A DNA stretch of 64,000 bases. Origin: Roseibacillus sp. (GTDB lineage: Bacteria; Verrucomicrobiota; Verrucomicrobiia; Verrucomicrobiales; Akkermansiaceae). Each line of letters opens with the position of its first letter. Positions within the stretch are counted from its first letter, which is position 1. The stretch spans positions 1-64,000 of the forward strand of contig JAPKFB010000010.1 of NCBI GenBank assembly GCA_028821775.1, in the 5' to 3' direction. The position numbers and the translations under genes are program-made. This document shows, piece after piece, positions 26,360 through 35,024 of this stretch. The notes under the pieces were generated by a model. It saw nothing but the letters and a program-made list of their open reading frames with translations. It ran no database searches and was not told the DNA's origin.

Positions 26360-27674
26360 GGGGGAGCGCTTCTGCTCCTCCACTGTCCGCCTCGGCGGGG
26401 CCTGCGGAGCCATCATCGAGGGTGGCGGGGTCCCAGATGTAGCGGGTGAAGAGGACCTTCACCGAAGCGGTGAGCGGGATGGCGAGGAGGGCTCCGAGAA
26501 ACCCGCCCAAGATGAGGGACCAGAAGAAGATGGAGAAGATGATGGTCATGGGGTGAAGACCAACCTTGTCGCCGATGACCTTGGGCTGAATGAAGAGCCC
26601 GTCAATTTGCTGGACCACAAAGAAGATCCCCAAGACGAGGGCAGGGTGTTGCCAATCACCCCAGGTCGCAGCCGCGATGATGAGGGCGGGGATGAGGGTC
26701 ACCAGAAAGCCGATGAAGGGCATGACGCCGAGGATGGCGAGAGCGAGGCCGATCACGAAGGCGTAGGGAAGCCCGATCATCCAGAGAAGAAGTCCGGTGA
26801 GCACGCCGTCAATCAGGCTCACGAGGACCTGCCCGCGGAAGAAGGCGATCAGGTAGTCGTTCATCTCACTGAGGGTGCCGATTACCTCGCGTTTCAAATC
26901 GGATTCCTTGAGCGGAAGGAAGTGGCTCCAGCGCTGTTTGATGATGGAGGTTTCCTTGAGGAAGAAGAAGAGGTAGACCGGGACCAGGAGGAATCCGAGG
27001 GTGTAGCCAATGAAACCCAGGACCTTTCCCCCCGCATCGAGCCACCTGAACTCTTTTCCGAGTTTGGCCGCCCACACCCAAGCTTCAGTCTCCTGGATGG
27101 GAACATCTTGCTGATCCTCAGCCAAGACTCCCGGCACCCAACCAGGATAGGCTTGCAGCCAGGCGTGGTAGTCGGCGAGAGGATCCTGACCCTGAGGGGG
27201 TGTTTGAGAGGAGGGCTGAGGGGGCGTCTTGGCTGGTGCGGGCTCGAAACTTTCGTGGCGGCTGAGAGCCACTTTCAGAAGCGGTCGCAGCCAGGGAGTG
27301 CTGCGGAGAGTGTTGACGGCCTGCTCGGCGTGGACCTCTTTCTTTTCAATGAGCTGGCCGGTCTGCTCGACCACCCTGGGGAGGATGAGCGAGATTCCCA
27401 AGGCGCAAAGCAGGGTCGAGAGAGTGAAGACGTAGATGATGGACCGGAGCCGAGAGAGTCCTTTCTTTTCCAGTCTCTCGACCACGGGATTGACGAGGTA
27501 GGCGAGAATGCCGGCGACGGCGAGAGGGACGAGGACCGGTTGGAGATAGTTCAGGACGTTTCCCAGGAGAACGACAAACCCGACGATGAGGGCGCCGATC
27601 ACAACGATGGCGATTCCAGTGAGCGCGCTCCAGAGAGTGCGATTTTGGAACTTGGTTGGGAACTTGCGGGGCAC
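26325..27674 (-). CDS. AI-2E family transporter (UPF0118 permease)
   Basis: A 449-aa inner-membrane protein of the AI-2E/PerM family. Paired N-terminal TM helices (ALTGIAIVVIGALIVGFVVL and QPVLVPLAVAGILAYLVNPV) are followed by a periplasmic-side region containing a Pro/Gln-rich insertion (PAPAKTPPQPSSQTPPQGQ). The conserved C-terminal membrane core has FFRGQVLVSLIDGVLTGLLL, IGLALAILGVMPFIGF and IDGLFIQPKVIGDKVGLHP. Members export small molecules or act as Na+/H+ antiporters; the substrate cannot be predicted. It lies 107 bp downstream of nusB on the same strand. Confidence 0.88.
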   Translation of the reverse strand: MPRKFPTKFQNRTLWSALTGIAIVVIGALIVGFVVLLGNVLNYLQPVLVPLAVAGILAYLVNPVVERLEKKGLSRLRSIIYVFTLSTLLCALGISLILPRVVEQTGQLIEKKEVHAEQAVNTLRSTPWLRPLLKVALSRHESFEPAPAKTPPQPSSQTPPQGQDPLADYHAWLQAYPGWVPGVLAEDQQDVPIQETEAWVWAAKLGKEFRWLDAGGKVLGFIGYTLGFLLVPVYLFFFLKETSIIKQRWSHFLPLKESDLKREVIGTLSEMNDYLIAFFRGQVLVSLIDGVLTGLLLWMIGLPYAFVIGLALAILGVMPFIGFLVTLIPALIIAAATWGDWQHPALVLGIFFVVQQIDGLFIQPKVIGDKVGLHPMTIIFSIFFWSLILGGFLGALLAIPLTASVKVLFTRYIWDPATLDDGSAGPAEADSGGAEALPPTRPATLPRSD

Positions 27675-27781
27675 CAGTGGGGAAGGAATAACCAGTCGGG
27701 GGAAGGACGGCGATTATAAAGTGGGGAGGGAATCCCCACGAGCGGGTTCCGGGGTGGGGCCTTCGAGCGAGAGAAGGCAGC

Positions 27782-28663
27782 CTAATTGCTGTGCTCCTTC
27801 ATCAGCCGATCAAGGACGCCGTTGACAAATTTCGGAGACTCGGTCGTTCCAAAGGAGCGGGCGAGTTCGATCGCTTCGTCGATGGCCACTGCTGGGGGGA
27901 TCTCGTCGTCGAAGAGGAGTTCGTAGGTGGCCAACCGAAGAATGGCGCGGTCCACGCGATACAGTCGTTCGGGAGTGAAATTTTCGATTACCGAGGCGAG
28001 GTGGTGATCGATGCCCGGCAAGTGAGTGCGCAAGCCCTCGAGGTAAGATTCGATGCGGTCGCAGGTGGCGGTGATTTCCGCTTCCGCCTTGGCGACTGCC
28101 TTGAGTTCGGGGAGGGAGTGCGGAGCCTCCCCAAGAGCGAGGTCGAGGCGCTCGGAAAGGAGGGCCAGGGGGGCGCGGAGAGAGAGGGCGTCCTCGCGGA
28201 GTTGTTGGAGGGCGGGGAAGTGAGCATCGGCGGCGCTGACGCGTGCGGCCGCGACGAGGGAGGCGCGATTGGCGCGACGGGTGCTTTCGAGGCTTTCCCG
28301 CAGGCGCCTGGCATCCTTGTTGCCATTCATCTCGTGGCGAAGGCCGTCGAGGGACTCCTTCAGAGCCTGCTCTTCCTTGTCCCACGTCCAGATGGCTCTG
28401 CCGAGTTCGCCATCTTCGGAGCTGATTTCGATCCGCTCGCGGGGGCGGAGGAGATCGGGAAAGCCGGTGATGATTTTGTCGCGACCTTGTTGCAGGTGAA
28501 GCACGGCCTTCGCGCGAGCGCGAGTGAGCTTTTCGCGAAGGGGTTCGAGCAGGAGCGCGAGAACAGCTTCGTCAGGTGGGGCCGCGAGTTCTTCCGCCGG
28601 GCTGACCGCGTAGAGGAACTGGACCACTGCCTCGCGGATTCGACGTCGTGAGGTATTAGCCAT
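27782..28663 (-). CDS. nusB: Transcription antitermination factor NusB with a large internal insertion
   Basis: The N-terminal residues SRRRIREAVVQFLYAV and the C-terminal block TPERLYRVDRAILRLATYEL, PPAVAIDEAIELARSFG and FVNGVLDRL are diagnostic of NusB, which binds boxA RNA with NusE/S10 in rRNA antitermination. At 293 aa it is about twice the normal ~140. Roughly residues 60-200 are an inserted charged helical, coiled-coil-like segment (DKEEQALKESLDGLRHEMNG). The start at 28663 overlaps the ribH end by 8 bp, so the gene is coupled to riboflavin synthesis, a common ribH-nusB arrangement. Confidence 0.9.
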   Translation of the reverse strand: MANTSRRRIREAVVQFLYAVSPAEELAAPPDEAVLALLLEPLREKLTRARAKAVLHLQQGRDKIITGFPDLLRPRERIEISSEDGELGRAIWTWDKEEQALKESLDGLRHEMNGNKDARRLRESLESTRRANRASLVAAARVSAADAHFPALQQLREDALSLRAPLALLSERLDLALGEAPHSLPELKAVAKAEAEITATCDRIESYLEGLRTHLPGIDHHLASVIENFTPERLYRVDRAILRLATYELLFDDEIPPAVAIDEAIELARSFGTTESPKFVNGVLDRLMKEHSN

Positions 28664-29165
28664 TGCTCGGATGCATCCGGAGCGAACCTCCGCGGTCCAA
28701 TTCGGCGAAAACTTCGATCATGGCCGCTGCCGCACGGGCCGCATCCGTGCCGCGGTTCTTTTCTTCGCCCTGGCAGCGAGCTTGGGCCTGTGCCTCGTCG
28801 TTGCAGAGGAGGACCTCGTGGATGATTGGCGTTTTGTAATCGAGAGCGAGTTGTTGAAGCGCTTCCGTGACGGTGCCGGCAACGAGATCGGCGTGGGTCG
28901 TTTCGCCGCGGATGATGACCCCGAGCGCGATAACGCAGATGGGTTCTTCGAGCTCGAGCAGGGCTTTCACGGTGACAGGGATTTCGAAGGCGCCGGGCAC
29001 TCGAATGAGGTCGACCCGAGCCTGCGGCAGGTAGTCGCCCAACTCGTCGATTACGCTATCGACCAGCGCGTCAGCATAGACCTCATTGTATTTCGAGGCC
29101 ACGATCGCAAGCTTGTTGCGTTTGTTGGAAAAGACTCGAGGCTTTGGTGGAAGCGCCAGGGACAT
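28656..29165 (-). CDS. ribH: 6,7-dimethyl-8-ribityllumazine synthase
   Basis: A 169-aa lumazine synthase, the penultimate enzyme of riboflavin synthesis, joining 5-amino-6-ribitylaminouracil with 3,4-dihydroxy-2-butanone 4-phosphate. Motifs: KLAIVASKYNEVYADALVDS, IRVPGAFEIPVTVKALLE, VIALGVIIRGETTHADLVAG and PIIHEVLLCNDEAQA. The C-terminus is slightly longer than usual. The gene is placed between ribBA (69 bp upstream) and nusB (8 bp overlap). Confidence 0.95.
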   Translation of the reverse strand: MSLALPPKPRVFSNKRNKLAIVASKYNEVYADALVDSVIDELGDYLPQARVDLIRVPGAFEIPVTVKALLELEEPICVIALGVIIRGETTHADLVAGTVTEALQQLALDYKTPIIHEVLLCNDEAQAQARCQGEEKNRGTDAARAAAAMIEVFAELDRGGSLRMHPSNG

Positions 29166-29234
29166 GAGCGAGGTATTGCGGCTGCTTTGCTGATTGTCAA
29201 TACGGGGCTGGCAGCAGGGGGATTGCGAAGAGGG

Positions 29235-30434
29235 TCAGAGCGAGTGTCCAAGCTTATCGCGCTTGGTATCGAGGTATCGTTTATTGTGGGGGTTCGCTTC
29301 GGCCCGAATGGGGATCTGATCCACGATCTCAAGGCCATAGCCCTCGAGGCCCACTACTTTTTTGGGGTTATTAGTGAGCAACCTGATTTTGCGGATGCCC
29401 AGGTCGTAGAGGATTTGGGCCCCCATGCCATAGTGCCGCAGGTCGGAGGCGAAGCCGAGTTTCTCGTTGGCTTCGACGGTGTCGAGGCCTTGTTCCTGCA
29501 GTTTGTAAGCGTGGATCTTGGCGGCGAGGCCGATTCCACGCCCTTCCTGGCGCAGATAGAGAAGCACGCCGCCATTTTCGGCGATGCGAGCCAAGGCGGT
29601 GTGAAGTTGACCTCCGCAGTCGCAGCGCCGGGAACCGAAGACATCGCCGGTGAGACACTCGGAGTGGACCCGAACAAGAATCGGTTCTTCGGAATCAATC
29701 TCGCCCCGGGTGAGAGCGAGATGATGGGAGTCATCCGTGCGCACGCGGTAGAGATGGCAATCAAACTCGCCGTACTCAGTCGGGAGCGCGATGGTCTCTT
29801 CGCGTTCGATGAGGCGTTCGGTGCGGCGACGGTACTCGATGATCTGGGCGATGGTGCAGGCCAATAAACCATGCGTGCTTTGGTAGTCACCCAGGTCACC
29901 GACCCGGGCCATGGTCCCGTCTTCGTACATGATTTCGCACAAGAGCCCGGCCTGGGGTAGGCCCGCCATTCGTGCGAGGTCGATGGCTGCTTCGGTGTGG
30001 CCTGCCCGGCGCAGGACCCCATCGTCCGCGGCTTGGAGGGGAAAGACGTGACCAGGTTGCACCAGGGTCTCGGGCCCTGCGTTCTCGTCGGCCAGGATAC
30101 CGATGGTGAGAGCGCGATCAGCGGCCGAGATCCCGGTTGCGATTCCTTGGGCGGCATCCACCGCGACGGTGAAGGCGGTGCGGTGTCCCTCCCGGTTGCG
30201 GCGGGCCATGGGTGGGAGGTCGAGGGCTTCGACACGCTGACGGGTGAGGGGGGCGCAAATCAAACCGCGGCCGTGGCTTGCCATGAAGGCGATCATTTCT
30301 GACGAAACGCGGGCGGCAGCACCAATGAGATCCGCTTCATTTTCCCGTCCGGGGTCGTCCGCCACAATCACGAGTCGACCAGCCGCAACGGCGGCGACGA
30401 TCTCTTCCATGGGGCTGAAGGTGAGGGGGTTCAT
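29235..30434 (-). CDS. ribBA: Bifunctional 3,4-DHBP synthase / GTP cyclohydrolase II
   Basis: A 399-aa RibBA, with the start at the ATG 30434 (MNPLTFSPMEEI). The N-terminal DHBP synthase domain has IVADDPGRENEADLIGAA and MASHGRGLICAPLT, with an Ala in ENEAD where Gly is usual. The C-terminal GTP cyclohydrolase II domain has the zinc Cys set in CLTGDVFGSRRCDCGGQL and LRQEGRGIGLAAKIHAY. Together they make both precursors of lumazine. The start is divergent from the metal-uptake operon, about 225 bp away. I see no RFN/FMN riboswitch in the leader. Confidence 0.95.
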   Translation of the reverse strand: MNPLTFSPMEEIVAAVAAGRLVIVADDPGRENEADLIGAAARVSSEMIAFMASHGRGLICAPLTRQRVEALDLPPMARRNREGHRTAFTVAVDAAQGIATGISAADRALTIGILADENAGPETLVQPGHVFPLQAADDGVLRRAGHTEAAIDLARMAGLPQAGLLCEIMYEDGTMARVGDLGDYQSTHGLLACTIAQIIEYRRRTERLIEREETIALPTEYGEFDCHLYRVRTDDSHHLALTRGEIDSEEPILVRVHSECLTGDVFGSRRCDCGGQLHTALARIAENGGVLLYLRQEGRGIGLAAKIHAYKLQEQGLDTVEANEKLGFASDLRHYGMGAQILYDLGIRKIRLLTNNPKKVVGLEGYGLEIVDQIPIRAEANPHNKRYLDTKRDKLGHSL

Positions 30435-30583
30435 GGGGCGAAAACGAATCACGGAGGCAACAGGAGGGTTTGGTTGCGCCGGGCAGGGATTCTTTAGGGT
30501 AGTTTTTGGGAATTGAAAGCCTGCTCTCAACTTGCCCCCGTTTGAGCTCTTCTCAAGGGGGAGCTACGATTGAATGGGGCTGA

Positions 30584-30616
30584 TTAGCTTAGGCGATAAA
30601 AATTAGCCCTGGCTAA
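30584..30616 (+). promoter_or_regulatory. Candidate DtxR/YtgR-type operator upstream of the metal-uptake operon
   Basis: Two adjacent elements lie 43-75 bp upstream of the binding-protein start. TTAGCTTAGGC (30584-30594) matches the left half of the DtxR/IdeR box (TTAGGTTAGGC) at 10 of 11 positions. TTAGCCCTGGCTAA (30603-30616) is a perfect palindrome, with 6-bp arms around CT. TTGACT at 30619 could be a -35 element, though the following TAAATT at 30647 is spaced too far (22 bp) for a standard promoter. A role as the operator for the DtxR domain encoded in the operon is inference. Confidence 0.55.
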
Positions 30617-30658
30617 GTTTGACTTGCTTAGTCGGTAGGAGAGGCGTAAATTTGCGAC

Positions 30659-31645
30659 ATGAAACGGAAATGGATTCTCGCGGTGCTGGGACTGGGGGGC
30701 GGGTCTGCGGTCGTGAGTTGCGTCGAGAGCGACGGGAACCACACCAAGAATGGACCAGATGGATATCCTTATGAAGTGGCTACCACGGTGGGGATGATCA
30801 CAGATATCGTGCGCAATGTGGCGGGTGAGCACGCGACAGTGGAGGGAATTATTGGGCAGGGAATTGATCCCCATTTGTATCTCCCCTCGACCCCTGACGT
30901 TAAGAGTCTGCGCCGAGCGGATCTCGTTTTTTACAATGGCTTGATGCTGGAGGGGAAGATGGGCGATGTCCTCGACAAAGTGGCGGCCAGTGGAAAGCCA
31001 GTGCACGCCGTGACGGCCAATCCCGAGTCATCCGGAGACTATGTCATGACCGACAATTCGAATCATCACGATCCCCATGTCTGGATGGATGTCGCGGGAT
31101 GGATCAAAGCGGTGGAGGTCGTGAAGACCTCGCTGGCGGACTACGACAAGGCCCATCAAACGGACTACGAAAAGAACGCAGCGGTCTATGTGGAACAGTT
31201 GCGCAAAATCGACGACTATGCCAAAATATCGATTGCTTCCATTCCCGAAGGTCAACGTGTGCTGGTGACCGCGCACGACGCCTTTGGATACATGTCGCGG
31301 GCGTATGGGATAGAAGTACGGGGCATCCAGGGGATCAGTACGGAGTCGAACGCTGGATTGAGGGACATTGAAGAGTTAGTGGACTTCCTGGTGCAGCGCA
31401 GGATCCCGTCGGTCTTTGTGGAGTCGTCCGTGCCGCGCAAGAACATCATGGCCCTGGTGGAAGGGGCCCGGGCCAAGGGGCACGAAGTGAAGGTTGGCGG
31501 CGAGCTATTTTCCGACGCGATGGGTAAGGCCGGAACTTATGAAGGAACCTATGAGGGCATGATCGATCACAACGTGACGATCATCACCCGGGCCTTGGGT
31601 GGAGTGGCGCCGGTCCGGGGCCTCAACGGGAAGCTTGAGGAGTAA
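30659..31645 (+). CDS. ytgA: Metal-binding lipoprotein of a Zn/Mn/Fe ABC transporter (YtgA-like)
   Basis: A 328-aa cluster A-I solute-binding protein for a divalent metal. The signal peptide ends in a lipobox (SAVVSC, Cys21). Metal ligands are in order: His72 in GIDPHLYLPS, the His of DPHVWMD, the Glu of VFVESSVPRK and the Asp of MIDHNVTI; this His-His-Glu-Asp set fits Mn/Fe/Zn binders. TAHDAFGYMSRAYG is also conserved. It is the first gene of a four-gene operon; the ATPase starts 30 bp later. The symbol is used by analogy with Chlamydia because of gene order and the downstream permease-repressor fusion. Confidence 0.88.
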   Translation: MKRKWILAVLGLGGGSAVVSCVESDGNHTKNGPDGYPYEVATTVGMITDIVRNVAGEHATVEGIIGQGIDPHLYLPSTPDVKSLRRADLVFYNGLMLEGKMGDVLDKVAASGKPVHAVTANPESSGDYVMTDNSNHHDPHVWMDVAGWIKAVEVVKTSLADYDKAHQTDYEKNAAVYVEQLRKIDDYAKISIASIPEGQRVLVTAHDAFGYMSRAYGIEVRGIQGISTESNAGLRDIEELVDFLVQRRIPSVFVESSVPRKNIMALVEGARAKGHEVKVGGELFSDAMGKAGTYEGTYEGMIDHNVTIITRALGGVAPVRGLNGKLEE

Positions 31646-31675
31646 CCCTTTGCTTGGAGCCCCACCACTTGCCTC

Positions 31676-32491
31676 ATGAAACCCTTCGTTGATCCTCCTG
31701 TCATCCCGGTCGATGGACGGCCCGAGCACCCGGATAATCTTCCGCTATCCATTCACGATCTGACCGTCGCCTACCACCGCAAGCCGGTCATCTGGGATAT
31801 CGAGTTGAACATCCCGGAAGGCAAGTTGGTGGGCGTGGTGGGACCCAATGGGGCGGGGAAGAGCACCCTGCTCAAGGCCTGTCTTGATCTTGTGCCCAAG
31901 ACCTCAGGCGAGGTGAAAATCTACGGCGAGAGTTACAAGAAGCAGCGCAGCCTGATCGGGTACGTTCCGCAGCGGGAGAGCGTGGATTGGGATTTCCCGG
32001 TCAGTGCTCTCGATGTAGTAGCGATGGGAACCTACCGAAAAATTGGCTGGTTCAAATGGGTCGGGAAGGCGCAGAAGAAGCTCGCCCGTGAGGCTCTGGA
32101 GCGGGTGGGGATCGGGCACCTCGGCGACCGGCAAATCAGCCAACTCTCAGGCGGGCAACAACAGCGGGTCTTTCTTGCCCGTGCCCTCGCGCAGGATGCC
32201 AAGGTGTACTTTATGGACGAGCCATTTGCCGCCGTTGATGCGGCGACGGAACAAGCGATCGTGGCCCTCCTCAAGGAGTTGAACAAGGCGGGGAAGACCT
32301 GCCTGGTGGTCCATCACGACCTGGCCACTGTAAAGCGTTACTTTGATTGGCTGGTCTTGCTCAACATGCGCGTGGTTGCGTCCGGGCCCACCGCGGAGAT
32401 TTTCACGAAGGACAACCTGCAGAAAACCTACGGCGGGAAGCTGAGTTTGTTGGATGACGTCGCGGAGGCGTTGCGCCATGTGGGCAGATAG
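31676..32491 (+). CDS. ytgB: Metal ABC transporter ATPase (YtgB-like)
   Basis: A 271-aa ABC ATPase energising metal uptake. Walker A is [18 protein letters not shown] at about residue 56, the Q-loop region is [20 protein letters not shown] (typical of MntB/ZnuC/YtgB types), the signature is [16 protein letters not shown], Walker B is [12 protein letters not shown], and the switch His is VVHHDL. The next gene starts inside its 3' end. Confidence 0.93.
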   Translation: MKPFVDPPVIPVDGRPEHPDNLPLSIHDLTVAYHRKPVIWDIELNIPEGKLVGVVGPNGAGKSTLLKACLDLVPKTSGEVKIYGESYKKQRSLIGYVPQRESVDWDFPVSALDVVAMGTYRKIGWFKWVGKAQKKLAREALERVGIGHLGDRQISQLSGGQQQRVFLARALAQDAKVYFMDEPFAAVDAATEQAIVALLKELNKAGKTCLVVHHDLATVKRYFDWLVLLNMRVVASGPTAEIFTKDNLQKTYGGKLSLLDDVAEALRHVGR

Positions 32492-33932
32492 GTCAGCGAT
32501 CATCCTGCGAAGGGTGATTTTGGTCATTCTGCTCCTGGGGGCGGAATCCGCTTCCGGGGGACAGGTCGACTGGCCCGAGGCAGGGCTTGTCTGGAAGGTG
32601 TTCACCTTGCAGGATTACAATACCCGTCAGGTCGTGATTTCCACCATCCTGTTGGGAGTGACCGCGGGGCTGGTGGGAACCTTCCTGCTTTTGCGCCGAC
32701 GGTCCTTGATGGGAGATGCCCTCTCCCATGCCACCTTCCCGGGAATCGGAGCGGCCTTTGTGGTGATGATCCTGTTGGGTGGAACCGGAAGATCACTTCC
32801 GGGATTGCTGGTGGGCGCGAGCGTGACCGGCCTGCTGGGCGTGCTCCTCGTAATGGCGATACGAAATACCACGCGACTGAAGGACGACGCGGCCATGGGG
32901 ATCGTGCTCAGTGTCTTCTTCGGGGTAGGGGTGGCCCTGATCCAAATGGTGAAGGACATGCCTCAAGCGGGACCTGCCGGACTGAATGATTTCATTTACG
33001 GCACTGCGGCCTCCATGATCCACAGTGACTTCCTCCTCATCCTGGTGGTGGCGATCGGCACCTGCCTGGTCTCGCTTCTTCTGCTCAAGGAACTCACCCT
33101 CCTCTGTTTTGACGAAAGCTTCGCCGCGAGCCAGGGCTGGCCCACGGTGAGGCTCGATATTGCTCTGCTCACCCTTGTCACCGCGGTGACGGTGATCGGC
33201 TTGCAAGCTGTGGGGCTCGTCCTGATCATCGCCTTCCTCATCACTCCTGCCACCGCTGCCCGATTCTGGACCCAACGACTCGGGTGGATGTTGACTCTCT
33301 CGGCCATCATCGGAGGGGTGAGTGGGTGGCTGGGGGCCTCCCTGAGTGCCCTGGTGCGCGATCTTCCCACCGGCGCGGTCATCGTGCTGGTGGCCGCCGC
33401 CATTTTCCTGCTCAGCATGCTTTTCGGTTGTGGGCGGGGAGTCGTTCCCCGCGGACTTCGCCATGCGCGTCTCCGGCGCAAGGTGGGCCGACAACACCTC
33501 CTTCGGGCGGTCTACGAGATTGTCGAATCCGGGCAACCGGATGTCGCGGAGCCCGTTCGGAATCTTCCCGTCACCTTCGATGCTCTTCTCGCCCATCGCT
33601 CCTGGTCCGCAGCGCAGGTGGGTGGGCTCCTCCGCACCGCCCGGGCGGAGGATCACCTGGAGAATACAGAGCCTGGCTCGGTGCGTCTTTCGGAGGCTGG
33701 ATTTGGGGAAGCGTCCCGGGTGACGCGCAATCACCGGCTGTGGGAGTTATATCTGATTCGTTATGCCGACATTGCTCCCAGTCACGTTGACCGGGACGCC
33801 GACCTCGTCGAGCACGTGCTTGATGCCGAGGTGGTGAGCCAGCTTGAATCCGAGCTTCAGGACCGGCCTTCTAGCCTCGAAGTGCCACCCAGTCCGCATT
33901 TTATCAACCAACCTAGCCCCGAAATCTCATGA
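32478..33932 (+). CDS. ytgC: Metal ABC permease fused to a DtxR-family repressor (YtgC-YtgR type)
   Basis: I prefer the ATG at 32478, which has a GGAGG about 9 bp upstream, giving 484 aa; 32454 is an alternative. Residues about 40-310 are an ABC-3 family permease ([39 protein letters not shown]). From about residue 318 the chain leaves the membrane through a basic linker ([15 protein letters not shown]). It continues into a winged-helix-like stretch ([34 protein letters not shown]) and a DtxR metal-binding/dimerisation domain: [13 protein letters not shown] supplies the H-x3-E pair and [20 protein letters not shown] supplies the E-H pair. In Chlamydia trachomatis the same architecture is cleaved to release the iron-dependent repressor YtgR. 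It overlaps its neighbours on both sides. Confidence 0.9.
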   Translation: MWADRSAIILRRVILVILLLGAESASGGQVDWPEAGLVWKVFTLQDYNTRQVVISTILLGVTAGLVGTFLLLRRRSLMGDALSHATFPGIGAAFVVMILLGGTGRSLPGLLVGASVTGLLGVLLVMAIRNTTRLKDDAAMGIVLSVFFGVGVALIQMVKDMPQAGPAGLNDFIYGTAASMIHSDFLLILVVAIGTCLVSLLLLKELTLLCFDESFAASQGWPTVRLDIALLTLVTAVTVIGLQAVGLVLIIAFLITPATAARFWTQRLGWMLTLSAIIGGVSGWLGASLSALVRDLPTGAVIVLVAAAIFLLSMLFGCGRGVVPRGLRHARLRRKVGRQHLLRAVYEIVESGQPDVAEPVRNLPVTFDALLAHRSWSAAQVGGLLRTARAEDHLENTEPGSVRLSEAGFGEASRVTRNHRLWELYLIRYADIAPSHVDRDADLVEHVLDAEVVSQLESELQDRPSSLEVPPSPHFINQPSPEIS

Positions 33933-34867
33933 ACTGGACCATCGATGACACCTGGATCGTGATCATCGGCGCGATGTGTGCGGTGGCCTGCGCCCTGCCG
34001 GGGTGCTTCCTCGTTTTGCGGCGAATGAGCATGATGGGAGACGCCATCAGCCATGCGGTTCTTCCCGGCCTGGCGGCAGGATTTTTGCTGACAGGGAGCC
34101 GGGCCAGCCTGGTGATGTTCATTGGAGCGGGAGTGGTCGGAGTGCTCACCGCGGTCTTTACACAGTGGGTGAGCAAATTCGGGAAGGTGGACCGGGGCGC
34201 GGCCATGGGGATCGTGTTCACCACCCTCTTTGCGATTGGACTGATCATGATTCGGCAGGCCGCCGACGATGTGGATCTCGATGCCGGGTGCGTGCTCTAT
34301 GGCGCCATTGAACTGACCATTCTTGAGCAACCAGTGAGAATCGGAGCGTTCGCGATTCCTCCTGCGGCCCTCATGATCGGTTCCGTGTTGATCGCAAATT
34401 TGCTGATTATCATGCTGTTATTCAAGGAGTTCCGGATCAGCTCCTTTGATCCCGCGCTTGCCACCACGGTTGGGATCAATGCCAATTTAATGCATTACCT
34501 CCTCATGACCATGGTAGCGATCACGACCGTGGCCGCGTTCGAGGCGGTAGGCAGCATCATTGTGATTGCGATGCTGATCGTCCCCCCGGCGACCGCCTTT
34601 CTGCTCACTCATCGGCTGAGCGTAATGCTGGTCTTCAGCGTGGTAATTGGTGTGATTTCCTCGATTCTGGGCCATATGGGGGCCCTCTCAGTCCCTCTTC
34701 TCTTTGGCCTGAAAGGGACCGTGACATCTGGAATGATGGCGGCAGTGGCTGGCGGACTGTTTTTCCTAGCTTGGATTCTTGGTCCGGAGGGACTTCTCAC
34801 CACCAGAGTGCGAGGAAATCGAGAGATCGAGAAGCCGGGTTCCGTCCCTGCTGGTGAGACGGGCTAG
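33929..34867 (+). CDS. ytgD: Second metal ABC permease (YtgD-like)
   Basis: A 312-aa ABC-3 family inner-membrane permease whose ATG overlaps the previous stop (ATGA). Family motifs are LRRMSMMGDAISHAVLPGLA, FKEFRISSFDPALATTVGIN and VGSIIVIAMLIVPPATAFLL; about eight to nine hydrophobic segments are visible. It forms the transmembrane heterodimer with the permease half of YtgC. No terminator was recognised after it; the SNF2 gene begins about 160 bp later. Confidence 0.92.
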   Translation: MNWTIDDTWIVIIGAMCAVACALPGCFLVLRRMSMMGDAISHAVLPGLAAGFLLTGSRASLVMFIGAGVVGVLTAVFTQWVSKFGKVDRGAAMGIVFTTLFAIGLIMIRQAADDVDLDAGCVLYGAIELTILEQPVRIGAFAIPPAALMIGSVLIANLLIIMLLFKEFRISSFDPALATTVGINANLMHYLLMTMVAITTVAAFEAVGSIIVIAMLIVPPATAFLLTHRLSVMLVFSVVIGVISSILGHMGALSVPLLFGLKGTVTSGMMAAVAGGLFFLAWILGPEGLLTTRVRGNREIEKPGSVPAGETG

Positions 34868-35024
34868 ACCAAATTCCCCTGCTAGCTTCGGGTGACGCAG
34901 TTGCTCACAAGACGTTGCGATCAGGTGTTGCAGGTTTTGAATGAACCATGTTAGGTTCGACCCCCGCTGGGCGCTTTGAGACCTGTTTTCGAGTGTGAGG
35001 TGGCCCAGAAAGATACAACTTAAC

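Noticed and set aside
26553-27719. 388-aa acidic plus-strand ORF opposite the AI-2E permease
   Set aside because: Complement of membrane-helix coding sequence; no protein family visible.
30435-30583. FMN (RFN) riboswitch upstream of ribBA
   Set aside because: The conserved RFN core sequences and paired arms were not found in the leader; only the palindrome assigned to the divergent operon is apparent.
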